A DNA stretch of 64,000 nucleotides from an uncultured Christensenella sp. (GTDB taxonomy: Bacteria; Bacillota; Clostridia; Christensenellales; Borkfalkiaceae): the NCBI GenBank assembly GCA_910579525.1, contig CAJTUK010000001.1:248001-312000 (forward strand), given 5' to 3'. Of the stretch, positions 28,530 through 36,629 are shown one piece after another. The notes beneath the pieces are model-generated. The model saw only the letters and a program-made list of their open reading frames with translations, was not told where the DNA came from and made no database searches. The translations under genes and the position numbers were made by a program. Position 1 is the stretch's first letter. Each line of letters begins with the position of its first letter.

Positions 28530-28558
28530 ATTATAACTTAAAACGCAATTTTTGGCAA
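28530..28558 (-). promoter_or_regulatory. apbE promoter predicted to give a leaderless mRNA
   Basis: On the minus strand TTGCCA (28558-28553), 17 bases, TATAAT (28535-28530), then ACGGTT and ATG. A start seven bases after the -10 box would fall on the A of the start codon. Confidence 0.75.
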
Positions 28559-28585
28559 CAAAAAACCCGCCTTTAAAGGCGGGTT
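28558..28585 (-). terminator. terminator of the FMN-lipoprotein gene
   Basis: AACCCGCCTTT and AAAGGCGGGTT form an uninterrupted stem, followed on the minus strand by TTTTTTG. It lies 14 bases past the stop codon and abuts the apbE -35 box. Confidence 0.85.
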
Positions 28586-28598
28586 ATTAATTTGTAAA

Positions 28599-29375
28599 TT
28601 ATTTAAGCGCATCCTGAATAGCAAGGATAAGTCTGCCGCTACCTTGCGTAGAACCGGTAATAAGAAGGTTGCTTGAAGCAAGAGCACCGTTATAATCTTT
28701 ACCGTAAGGCTCCCCTGTAACATTGTTGTCTATTACAAGTTTAGTCGCATCTTCGGAATTAACAGAATATCCGTATTTAGTATAAACGCTTATATCAAGC
28801 ACATCTGCAACCGACCAGCCTTCATATTGTTGAAGAAGCCAAGAAATATGATCATTCCAAGTTTTTTCGTTGGAATCGGTCCAGCCGTAACCGCCTTTGG
28901 TTTTTTCAATGGGAACAACAGTTTTGCCATCCCACTCCTGATACGTTACTGTACCGTTTTTGTCGGTTTCTTTATAATACAAGCCGGTTCCGGTTGTACC
29001 TGCTTCTTCAGCAGTATAAAGAACCCAAGGACTTTTTAAGAAATATTTGCTCCAACCTTCACTGACGGTTGTCCACGTAACACCGCTGTCTTTAAGTTCG
29101 TATACGTTTGCATTAACGGTTGCGTCCCATTTTTTAGCAATGCCGCCCTGCTTATCAAGGTCAAGATTGGTAATATCTTTTACCTTCGTTATAATATTAT
29201 TTTCTACGGTTACTTCAACTCTCATTCCGTACGTTGCGCCGTATTCATTCGTATAGTGATAACTACCTTCATACACTCCGTTATATCCGCCCGAGCAAGC
29301 CGTTGCCGTTGCGATACCCGCAACCATTGCCACGGAAGCCGCCGAAATAGCCAATGCTTTGAAAATCTTCTTCAT
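28599..29375 (-). CDS. probable FMN-binding lipoprotein
   Basis: 258 residues. A signal peptide ends in a plausible lipobox ATAC (Cys27). The region GVYEGSYHYTNEYGATYGM with VEVTVENNIITKVKDI resembles the opening strands of FMN_bind domains. The last 25 residues, LLITGSTQGSGRLILAIQDAL, match the family's acceptor motif (S/T-G-A/S-T) and following helix; the FMN acceptor would be Thr243. The T-G-S-T variant is the same as in this organism's RnfD. A separate segment (about 95-195) lengthens the protein. By analogy with PplA-type flavinylated lipoproteins it may shuttle electrons outside the membrane, an inference. Ribosome site GAGGTAA; strong promoter with an operator-like palindrome upstream; ends at its own terminator ahead of apbE. 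Confidence 0.7.
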   Translation of the reverse strand: MKKIFKALAISAASVAMVAGIATATACSGGYNGVYEGSYHYTNEYGATYGMRVEVTVENNIITKVKDITNLDLDKQGGIAKKWDATVNANVYELKDSGVTWTTVSEGWSKYFLKSPWVLYTAEEAGTTGTGLYYKETDKNGTVTYQEWDGKTVVPIEKTKGGYGWTDSNEKTWNDHISWLLQQYEGWSVADVLDISVYTKYGYSVNSEDATKLVIDNNVTGEPYGKDYNGALASSNLLITGSTQGSGRLILAIQDALK

Positions 29376-29406
29376 AATTTACCTCGTAAAGATTTATTAC
29401 TCAATA

Positions 29407-29435
29407 AGTTTACCATATTAAGGTAAACGTGTCAA
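29407..29435 (-). promoter_or_regulatory. promoter with a palindromic operator for the FMN-lipoprotein gene
   Basis: On the minus strand TTGACA (29435-29430), 17 bases, TAAACT (29412-29407). The spacer is filled by a perfect palindrome with 7-base arms GTTTACC and GGTAAAC around seven bases (29408-29428), as expected for a dimeric repressor blocking polymerase. The regulator is not identifiable from this window. Confidence 0.7.
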
Positions 29436-29495
29436 CATATTTTTGAGTATTTTGTTACTTAATTTATATTTAAAGCGGGTTTTATGCACGAATTA

Positions 29496-32348
29496 TCACT
29501 CGGTGCGGAGGGCGACGACGGGATCCTTTTTAGCTGCCGCCGCGGCGGGGATAAGACCCGAAACGAGAGTGAGCACCACGCTTATGGCAATCATAACAAG
29601 CGCCTGCCACCAAGGGAGCGCGGCTATTGTGAATATGCCGTAAAGCGCGCCGAGAACGAGGTTTAGTATGAGCGAAAGTATATACGTGACCGCTATGCCT
29701 ACGATACCCGCGGCGAGTCCTATTATGAAAGTTTCGGCATTGAAGAGCTGCTTTATATCCCTCTTTCTTGCGCCGACCGCGCGGAGAATTCCTATTTCTT
29801 TAATTCTTTCGACTACGGAAACGTAAGTAATAATTCCTACCATTACGGTGGAAACAACGAGCGACAGCGCGGTAAACGCTACGAGTGCAATGGTTATCAT
29901 ATTTATCATGGTGTTAACCATAGTTATTATGAGCCCGACCTGATCGTTATAGTTGATTTTATCGCCTTCGGAAAGCACTACCGACTGTTCGACGCCGTTA
30001 GAATCCGTCCATTTATAAGTGGCGCCGTCAGAACAGAGTTTGTTCCAGCCGTCGAGGTATTCGGTTACAAGCGATTTGTTTTCGAAATCGAGCGGGTAAA
30101 TATAGAACGAAAGGGGAATTTCGGCGCCGCCGACCATATAAGGCTTAACACGAATAGACGAGTATTCGTCGCCGCCTCCGCCCATCATGCTCGACATCAT
30201 GCTTGACATCATGTCTTTACTCGAATCCATTAAATAATAGAAGAGTTTCATTCCGTTTTCGCCCTTATCGTGCCTTACGCCCTCGTAAGTGTAATGATAA
30301 TGAAACGGCATTGCACCGAGCTGTTTGTCTTGTTTTTCGTTTATGAATTTAACAACTTCGCTCTCTCTCGAGGTGGTAAGAGTGTGGTCGGTGAGCGCTT
30401 TTGTATAATACATACCCGTTGTAAGGCAACCGTAAGAAACTCCGCTTTTCTTTTGCAAAATTACTTTGACCTTTAAATCGACGTCGTCCGACTTGTCGCG
30501 GGTTGCGTCGAAATCCGCGGAATAGGGCAAATATTTGTATTCTGCAAGAGAAGGCTGTTCGTTTGCCTGTGCGGGAGGCACGAAAAGCATATCTGCCGGC
30601 GCAGCCTTTTTATAGACCGTGTCGTTGGGGTACCACTTGAACGTGCTTTCTCCGTTTTTATCGAGGAAGAAATCAAAATCTTTACCCTGCAGATAGCCGT
30701 CGAGAATTCCGCCGTAGTCGCCGACCTCTTCTCCCTTTGAAATGTCGTCGGCGCGCTCTGCATAGGCGAGGAATTCTTCCTGCGTGAAATATCCGAACTG
30801 ACCCAGCACCAAATCAGTGGTGGCGTTATCGTCTATTACCATGACGATACTGTCTTTACTTTCGAAAACGTCTTTATAGTCTTCTTCGGTGAGTTCTTTT
30901 ACGCTCTTGTCGTTATAGACCGCGAGAATGTCGTATTGGGAAAGTATGTAATTATAATTGTCGGGAATCTCTTCAAACGTGGTTACCGAAGGGATAATCT
31001 TTGAAAACTGCGTATATTTTTCGTTGCCTTCCTTTTTGCCCACTTCGCCCAAAACCGCCGTGTACATGGTGCGTATACCCGTGACCGAAACTTCTTCGCC
31101 GGCGTCGTTTTTGTCGAGTTTGAAGTTGGCGTAAATATTGTGAGCGGGCTCGAAACCGTAGCGGTATTGCAACGCGTTGTAATATTCGGAAGGCATTTTA
31201 TTTACGTAGTCTATATATTCCGCGGTGACAACGTTTGTTTTCATAACGTCGCCCATGCCCATGAGCGTTTCTATAAGGCTGTCTATATAAACCTTATCGT
31301 CGAGGCGGTCCAAATCGACCTTGGTTCCCGCGCTTGCGGCAAAATCCATGAGCGCGTTGTAATCCACCGCCGACTCCGTTACGGAAAGCGGGAAACCGGA
31401 AAGCATATCGTTTTCCATATTCGCAATATAGGATTGTACGCCAGAGGATATTGCAAGAACCATAGAGACGCCCACTATGCCTATACTGCCCGCAACCGAC
31501 ACCATTGCCGTGCGCTTGCGCTTTGACAACAGGTTTTTTAGCGAAAGCGAAAATGCCATTGCGGGGGACATGGAAGTCTTTTTCTTCTTGCCCTTGTTGG
31601 TCTTTTTTACTTCAATAGATTGACCGTCGGCGGATTCTGCGCCCGTTTGATCGGCGGGCCCTTCTTCGCCGTCGTACGGCATGGAGTCGTCAACCACTTC
31701 GCCGTCCAGAAGTCTTATGATACGGGTCGAATATTCGTCGGCAAGTTCGGGGTTGTGCGTAACCATGATAATGAGCCTGTCTTTAGAAATTTCTTTTAAC
31801 AGCTCCATTATCTGAACGCTCGTCTTGCTGTCAAGCGCGCCCGTGGGCTCGTCGGCAAGCACTATTTCGGGGTCGTTTATAAGCGCGCGGGCTATTGCAA
31901 CCCTTTGAGCCTGACCGCCCGAAAGCTGATTGGGTCGCACGCCTATCTTATCGCCCAGCCCCACTTTTTCAAGCGCGTCTATAGCGCGTTTGCGCCGCTC
32001 TTCTTTATCGACTCCCGCAACGGTGAGCGCGAGTTCAACGTTTTGCAATATCGTTTGATGGGGTATCAGATGATAACTCTGGAATATAAAGCCTATGGAG
32101 TGGTTGCGGTATGTATCCCAGTCGCCGTCGTCGTATTCTTTTGTGGATTTACCTTCGATTATAAGGTCGCCGGAGGTGTATTTGTCGAGCCCGCCTATTA
32201 TATTCAAAAGCGTGGTTTTACCGCAACCCGACGCGCCGAGAATGGAAACAAACTCGTTTTTGCGGAACTTAATGCTCACGCCTTTGAGTGCGTGCACCGC
32301 TCCGCCCGCAACCTGATAATCTTTTTTAATGTCAACTAATTCCAACAT
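29496..32348 (-). CDS. ABC transporter, ATPase fused to FtsX-type permease (MacB-like)
   Basis: 950 residues. Residues 1-225 are an ATPase of the LolD/MacB type: GASGCGKTT Walker A near 39, FQSYHLIP Q-loop, LSGGQAQRVAIARAL signature, ADEPTGALDS Walker B. A linker with a Lys-rich patch leads to a membrane helix (about 280-300), a large extracytoplasmic region, and three C-terminal helices of the FtsX/MacB permease (VVERIKEIGILRAVGARKRDI loop). Such proteins act as mechanotransmission pumps or export peptides, lipids or antibiotics; the substrate is not evident. A Met-rich run MMSSMMSSMMGGGG sits in the extracytoplasmic part. Ribosome site AGAGGA; three bases separate it from the upstream CmpB-like gene, the last of a gltX-led run. 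Confidence 0.93.
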   Translation of the reverse strand: MLELVDIKKDYQVAGGAVHALKGVSIKFRKNEFVSILGASGCGKTTLLNIIGGLDKYTSGDLIIEGKSTKEYDDGDWDTYRNHSIGFIFQSYHLIPHQTILQNVELALTVAGVDKEERRKRAIDALEKVGLGDKIGVRPNQLSGGQAQRVAIARALINDPEIVLADEPTGALDSKTSVQIMELLKEISKDRLIIMVTHNPELADEYSTRIIRLLDGEVVDDSMPYDGEEGPADQTGAESADGQSIEVKKTNKGKKKKTSMSPAMAFSLSLKNLLSKRKRTAMVSVAGSIGIVGVSMVLAISSGVQSYIANMENDMLSGFPLSVTESAVDYNALMDFAASAGTKVDLDRLDDKVYIDSLIETLMGMGDVMKTNVVTAEYIDYVNKMPSEYYNALQYRYGFEPAHNIYANFKLDKNDAGEEVSVTGIRTMYTAVLGEVGKKEGNEKYTQFSKIIPSVTTFEEIPDNYNYILSQYDILAVYNDKSVKELTEEDYKDVFESKDSIVMVIDDNATTDLVLGQFGYFTQEEFLAYAERADDISKGEEVGDYGGILDGYLQGKDFDFFLDKNGESTFKWYPNDTVYKKAAPADMLFVPPAQANEQPSLAEYKYLPYSADFDATRDKSDDVDLKVKVILQKKSGVSYGCLTTGMYYTKALTDHTLTTSRESEVVKFINEKQDKQLGAMPFHYHYTYEGVRHDKGENGMKLFYYLMDSSKDMMSSMMSSMMGGGGDEYSSIRVKPYMVGGAEIPLSFYIYPLDFENKSLVTEYLDGWNKLCSDGATYKWTDSNGVEQSVVLSEGDKINYNDQVGLIITMVNTMINMITIALVAFTALSLVVSTVMVGIITYVSVVERIKEIGILRAVGARKRDIKQLFNAETFIIGLAAGIVGIAVTYILSLILNLVLGALYGIFTIAALPWWQALVMIAISVVLTLVSGLIPAAAAAKKDPVVALRTE

Positions 32349-32351
32349 ATA

Positions 32352-33086
32352 TTATTCCTCTGAAACAGAATTTTCTACGTTATTTTTGTCGGCGTAACGT
32401 TCGAGTTCGGCGTTCAGTCCTTGAGAGGATTTGAACGGGAATACGAAACTCGCCTTTCTTTTTTCTATTTTTTCTTTTGCGTCTTTAATACTTTCTTTGA
32501 GCTTTTCGAAAGATATTACCGTTTGGCGCTTTTTAGCAAACGCGCGTATCTTTGCGGAGAGATTGACCGCATGACCGAAATCCACCGCAAACACGCCGAA
32601 GAAGAGACCCACGACAAAAGCGAAAGCTATGTGTCTGACGAACCACACGACGGCTTCGAGCACAATCGGCGACAACACAAAGTAAAACGCCGCCGAAACA
32701 ACTAGCCAGAAAAACGAGAACAACGGGCAGATAATTCCCTGAATATTGCCCCAACGGTTAGTGTAGTCCCACAACCGTATTTTCATGCCCTTTATAAAAA
32801 TTAACCCCGCAATATATTCGATTAACGTCATTGCGACGCCCATAATTGCGATTATGATAACAGCGTCCCACGCGGCGCTTCCTGTGTTTACGGGAATAAG
32901 AGAAATACCGAACAGCCCCGCCACGCCGAATCCGTAAAGCGGCAGATAAGGCCCCGTAAGAAAGCCGGGATTAATCCATTTTTTTGCCGTGAATAGTCTG
33001 CGGAAAATTACTTCTACGCACCAGCCGAGCATGCTGCCCGCAAAAAACAGAAACGCCGCGACTAACAATCCGTCCACTACGTTCAT
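32352..33086 (-). CDS. CmpB-like putative ABC-transporter type IV membrane protein
   Basis: 244 residues with about five hydrophobic segments over the first 170 and a charged coiled C-terminal tail (KLKESIKDAKEKIEKRK). The N-terminal signature FFAGSMLGWCVEVIFRRLFTAKKWINPGF followed by GPYLPLYGFG, and WDYTNRWGNIQGIICP, mark the PF06541 family (ABC_trans_CmpB), whose function is not established. It lies between gltX (15 bases) and the MacB-like transporter (3 bases) on the same strand, so it may work with that transporter; this is inference. Confidence 0.88.
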   Translation of the reverse strand: MNVVDGLLVAAFLFFAGSMLGWCVEVIFRRLFTAKKWINPGFLTGPYLPLYGFGVAGLFGISLIPVNTGSAAWDAVIIIAIMGVAMTLIEYIAGLIFIKGMKIRLWDYTNRWGNIQGIICPLFSFFWLVVSAAFYFVLSPIVLEAVVWFVRHIAFAFVVGLFFGVFAVDFGHAVNLSAKIRAFAKKRQTVISFEKLKESIKDAKEKIEKRKASFVFPFKSSQGLNAELERYADKNNVENSVSEE

Positions 33087-33101
33087 AATATTCGCCCTGT
33101 T

Positions 33102-34745
33102 TTAAATTTTTGCTTTTAAAAGTCTTGAAACCGCTCTGTCTTTACCCAGAATTTTCATTATAGTACAGAGGTCGGGTGAATTGGACCCGCCCGTAACCGC
33201 TATGCGGAGGATTTCGGCTGCGTCTGAAACGCTGCCTTTATAATTTTCGGGGTGAACTTTATAATCCTGCATTTCCGCGGCGAACCCTGCCGACGCCGCC
33301 ACTTGTTTAACCTTTGCAAACCATGCGGAATTGTCGTCGGCTTCGTCATAAACCTTTGCGAATCCGTCCAAAACCGCGTTTACGGTTTCTTTATCGAAGC
33401 GGTATGCGTATGTCGGCGCGAAAGTATCGTCAAAGAAATAATCTATAAGCCTTACGCCCTGCTCGGCACGTTCTATGTCCTTTCTTCTCTTCTTCCCGCC
33501 GGTACCCATAACAAGGTCGAGAACGGAAATTATGTAAGATTCGTCTTTGAAATGCTTTTTATCTTTATCCGAGCCGAATTCTTCAACCCAACTTTTAAGG
33601 AATTCGAAACACTCTTTTGAGGAAAGTCTGGAAATTTCGGTTTTTGAAACGTCGTTGAGCTTATCGAGGTCGAAAAGCGCGCCGCTCTTGCCCATTTTAT
33701 CGATTTTGAATTTGAAATCGCGCCAGTCGCCGTCGGGATTTTTGAGCGTCCATTCCTCGAAACCGGAGTTTAAAACGGTCATAAGATATTTGACCACGGC
33801 GAGCGGATAATAGCCCGCCCTACGGTAATAGTCGAGGGATAGTTCGGGGTCTTTTCTTTTTGAGAGCTTGCGTTTTGTGCCGCCGTCCATCTTCATTAGC
33901 GAAGAAGTGTGAGCGTATCTCGGAGGTTTGAAACCCAGCACTTTGAAAAGCTCGATATGCACGGGCAGGCTGGAGAGCCACTCTTCGCCGCGAATTACAA
34001 GCGTAGTGCGCATAAAGTGATCGTCTATCGCATGGGCGAAATGATAAGTGGGTATTCCGTCCGACTTTAAAATTACGACGTCCTGATCGTTTTCCGTAAC
34101 GGTTATATCGCCTTTAATCGCGTCGCGGAAAGTAATTTTATTTTCTATACTGCCCTGCGATTTGAGCCTGATAACAAAAGGTTTTTTCTCCGCGAGGTTT
34201 TTATAAATTTCTTCTTCGGAAAGATTGCGGCACTTTGCGTACGCACCGTAATATCCCGTAGTTTCTTTGTTTTCGGTCTGCTTTGCACGGGTTGCGTCAA
34301 GCTCTTCGGCAGTGCAGAAACAAGGATATGCCAGCCCCTGTTCTATCAAGCGTTTTGCGTAAGTGCGGTAAATTTCGGCGCGTTGCCTTTGATAATAAGG
34401 TCCGTAAACATTGAGCGGGCTGTCGATTTCGGCGCCCTCGTCGAATTTGATTCCGAAATACTTTAACGAGCGTATAACGCTCTCTACCGCGCCCTCTACC
34501 TTCCTCTTTTCGTCGGTATCCTCTATTCTCAAATAAAACACTCCGCCGGTAGTGTGCGCCGTTCTTTCGTCCGCAAGCGCGGAATAGAGGTTTCCGAGGT
34601 GAATAAATCCCGTGGGCGACGGGGCAAGGCGGGTTACTTCGGCGCCCTGCGGAACGTTGCGGGGCGAGTAGATATTTTCGTACTCTTCCGGCTCTTTTAA
34701 ATTTTTATCCGGAATCAATGCGTTTGCAAGTTTTTTAAAGTCCAT
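33102..34745 (-). CDS. gltX: glutamate--tRNA ligase
   Basis: 547 residues; charges tRNA-Glu (and in many Firmicutes tRNA-Gln, later amidated) in the cytosol. The start is the ATG at 34745, with AAAGGAGAG upstream; the longer frame reaching 35132 overlaps the regulator gene and is not expected to be translated. Class I motifs: TRLAPSPTGFIHLGN carrying the HIGH variant HLGN (about 49-52), FYLRIEDTDEKR, CFCTAEELD, and the KMSKS equivalent KRKLSKRKDP. The C-terminal anticodon-binding helical domain is present. The gene starts two bases after the XRE-membrane regulator stop codon, implying translational coupling. Confidence 0.96.
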   Translation of the reverse strand: MDFKKLANALIPDKNLKEPEEYENIYSPRNVPQGAEVTRLAPSPTGFIHLGNLYSALADERTAHTTGGVFYLRIEDTDEKRKVEGAVESVIRSLKYFGIKFDEGAEIDSPLNVYGPYYQRQRAEIYRTYAKRLIEQGLAYPCFCTAEELDATRAKQTENKETTGYYGAYAKCRNLSEEEIYKNLAEKKPFVIRLKSQGSIENKITFRDAIKGDITVTENDQDVVILKSDGIPTYHFAHAIDDHFMRTTLVIRGEEWLSSLPVHIELFKVLGFKPPRYAHTSSLMKMDGGTKRKLSKRKDPELSLDYYRRAGYYPLAVVKYLMTVLNSGFEEWTLKNPDGDWRDFKFKIDKMGKSGALFDLDKLNDVSKTEISRLSSKECFEFLKSWVEEFGSDKDKKHFKDESYIISVLDLVMGTGGKKRRKDIERAEQGVRLIDYFFDDTFAPTYAYRFDKETVNAVLDGFAKVYDEADDNSAWFAKVKQVAASAGFAAEMQDYKVHPENYKGSVSDAAEILRIAVTGGSNSPDLCTIMKILGKDRAVSRLLKAKI

Positions 34746-34747
34746 TT

Positions 34748-35422
34748 TCAATTCTCTCCTTTGTCCGTTTCTTCTCCGTGCGCGCCCGTTGAAACCGAGT
34801 CGGGTATGCGTTTTTTGACTTTGGTTGACGAATACCACCTGAATACGAACCACAGTATTATCAAAATTTCGAATACGGCGGCAACGGCGTATAAAAGATA
34901 TATTTGGGTAAACTCGCTGAACGCGAGCACGAAAATATGGAATATGAGCACGCACGACCACAAGATGAGCGACGACGTTATCGCGTTGGTTACGCGGTTG
35001 CCCCATTTTGCGGAAAATACGGTTAAAACGACAGACGTAGGCAATGGCGCGACGACGAAAACAAGATAAGCGTAAGGCGCGGTTGGCTCGATAAAATAAA
35101 ACATAGTAAAGAGCCCCGTGGCTATAAACCACACGAGTATGGCGGATAGCGCGGTAATAAATATGCGCCTGCCGTTTATCTTTTTACGGGGCAATATCTG
35201 CGGCGTAACGCTGCCGTCGTTGACTATATCGTCGAGCGTAACCCCGTAAATTGCGGCAATACGCACGAGAACGCGAACGTCGGGAACGGCTTCCCCCCTC
35301 TCCCATTTGGATACGGCTTTATCGGAATAGTTTAACAGCTCGGCAAGTTGCAACTGCGTGAGGCGAGCCTTGGTGCGCAACGTTACGAGATTTTTTGAAA
35401 TTATATCCTTCAAATCGTTCAT
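34748..35422 (-). CDS. XRE-family regulator with a C-terminal membrane domain
   Basis: 224 residues. Residues 6-65 are a helix-turn-helix (LRTKARLTQLQLAELLNYSD then AVSKWERGEAVPD), the common Firmicute XRE pattern. After a short linker come about four membrane helices (about 88-110, 118-138, 150-175, 180-202), so the DNA-binding domain is tethered to the membrane. This domain pairing is frequent in Clostridia; the signal sensed is not known. It leads the run gltX - CmpB-like - ABC transporter. No ribosome site is present; a -10 TAAAAT ends six bases before the ATG, so the mRNA is predicted leaderless. GTAGAG repeats upstream may be its own operators. Confidence 0.9.
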   Translation of the reverse strand: MNDLKDIISKNLVTLRTKARLTQLQLAELLNYSDKAVSKWERGEAVPDVRVLVRIAAIYGVTLDDIVNDGSVTPQILPRKKINGRRIFITALSAILVWFIATGLFTMFYFIEPTAPYAYLVFVVAPLPTSVVLTVFSAKWGNRVTNAITSSLILWSCVLIFHIFVLAFSEFTQIYLLYAVAAVFEILIILWFVFRWYSSTKVKKRIPDSVSTGAHGEETDKGEN

Positions 35423-35428
35423 AGCCGT

Positions 35429-35457
35429 ATTTTAGCACAAGTATAAAAAAAATGCAA
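35429..35457 (-). promoter_or_regulatory. promoter of the XRE-membrane regulator operon (leaderless)
   Basis: On the minus strand TTGCAT (35457-35452), 17 bases, TAAAAT (35434-35429), then ACGGCT and ATG. The geometry is the same as at apbE. Confidence 0.7.
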
Positions 35458-35525
35458 CTCTACTGTGAGTAGAGTGTGAAATTTTTGCGGTAGAATTGAA
35501 AAAAACGACAGTTTACCCGGTAGAG
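35458..35525. promoter_or_regulatory. GTAGAG operator-like repeats
   Basis: A palindrome CTCTAC-TGTGA-GTAGAG (35458-35474) abuts the -35 box. Further half-sites GTAGAA (35490-35495) and GTAGAG (35520-35525) lie 21 and 30 bases further, on about the same helix face. Likely sites for the neighbouring XRE-membrane protein, inferred from position. Confidence 0.45.
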
Positions 35526-35564
35526 TCAAGTGTGGAACGGATAAACGTTAAAATAGGTTGTAAT

Positions 35565-35593
35565 TTTACGGTTTTGTGTAATAATAGTATTAT
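35565..35593 (+). promoter_or_regulatory. degV promoter
   Basis: TTTACG (35565-35570) and TATTAT (35588-35593), 17 bases apart, followed by AGAAGGA ahead of the ATG. Confidence 0.65.
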
Positions 35594-35638
35594 AAATAAA
35601 ATTTATCGGCATAATTTCCGATTTCAGAAGGAAGCATT

Positions 35639-36577
35639 ATGAATAATTTCGATATTTACGTGGATTCGGGAGCAAACATTCCCGACGAACTTTTAAAAAA
35701 ACACGGTATAACCGTAGTACCCTTTTCATGCATAATCAACGGCGAAGAGAAACTTTGTTACGAAAAAGAGCGCCCGTTCAAAGAGACGGCGCGGGAATTT
35801 TATAAGCTTATGCGCGAGGGCGCGGAAATAAAAACTTCGCTCGTGCCCAAAGAGAGATTTATAGAATACGCCGAAACATCTTTAAAAGAAGGACGCGACG
35901 CCATTATATTCACCATTTCTTCGGGAATAAGCGGCACTTACAACCAAGCCGTTAACGCAAAAAAAGAACTTGAAGAAAAATACGCGGCAAACAAGGTTTA
36001 TGTTTGCGACACGGCGAACGCGTCGATGGGTTCGGGCATGCTTGCTTTGAAGATTGCCGATTTGCGCGATATGGGCGAAAGCGCTGAAACCTGCGCGAAG
36101 TGGGCGGAAGAAAACGTTTATAAAATAAACAGCTATGTTACGGTAGGCGATTTGAAATATTTGAGAAAGGGAGGCAGGATTTCGACCACCCTTGCAATTG
36201 CGGGCACTCTTTTGAACATTAAACCCGTTTTATGGGCGGACGGCGGAAGCCCCGCGAAGTTATCTTTCTTCGGAAAAGAGCGCGGCAGGAAAAAGGCTCT
36301 TTCTTCCCTTGCGGATTCGTTCGTTAAAAACGCGGAGGATCTTCACCAGACGGTTGCAATAACTCACGCCGACTGCATAGAAGACGCCGAAGAACTTGCA
36401 CAAATGGTCAAAGAGCGCGGCGCTACCGACGTTATTATAGAATATTACGACCTTTGCACGGGGTGCCATGCGGGGCCCGGAACGGTTGCGCTGTTCTTCT
36501 TTGGAAAAGACCGCAGAGGCGACGCGGTTGAGGCGGAAAAAAAAACTCTTTCAAACCCCGCCGTACAGAAAATCTGA
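35639..36577 (+). CDS. DegV family fatty-acid-binding protein
   Basis: 312 residues, a full-length DegV protein. The family (including FakB) binds a single fatty acid and, where a FakA kinase exists, presents it for phosphorylation before phospholipid synthesis. Motifs: N-terminal DSGANIPDELLKKHGITVVP, TSLVPKERF, FTISSGISGTYNQAVNA, and the C-terminal CTGCHAGPGTVALFFFG near the lipid-head site. There is no FakA gene in this window, so which substrate it handles is unknown. It stands alone with its own promoter and ends at a strong bidirectional terminator; ribosome site AGAAGGA. Confidence 0.93.
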   Translation: MNNFDIYVDSGANIPDELLKKHGITVVPFSCIINGEEKLCYEKERPFKETAREFYKLMREGAEIKTSLVPKERFIEYAETSLKEGRDAIIFTISSGISGTYNQAVNAKKELEEKYAANKVYVCDTANASMGSGMLALKIADLRDMGESAETCAKWAEENVYKINSYVTVGDLKYLRKGGRISTTLAIAGTLLNIKPVLWADGGSPAKLSFFGKERGRKKALSSLADSFVKNAEDLHQTVAITHADCIEDAEELAQMVKERGATDVIIEYYDLCTGCHAGPGTVALFFFGKDRRGDAVEAEKKTLSNPAVQKI

Positions 36578-36591
36578 ATAATTGAAAAATT

Positions 36592-36617
36592 AACCCCTCC
36601 GCGGTTGCGGAGGGGTT
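36592..36617. terminator. bidirectional terminator between degV and the phosphatase gene
   Basis: AACCCCTCCGC-GGTT-GCGGAGGGGTT followed by TTTAAT; convergent genes end on either side. Confidence 0.9.
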
Positions 36618-36629
36618 TTTAATATGTTT

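Noticed and set aside
33102..35132. A 676-residue version of gltX
   Set aside because: The first 129 codons overlap the XRE-membrane gene in another frame. A proper ribosome site and the family start are at 34745.
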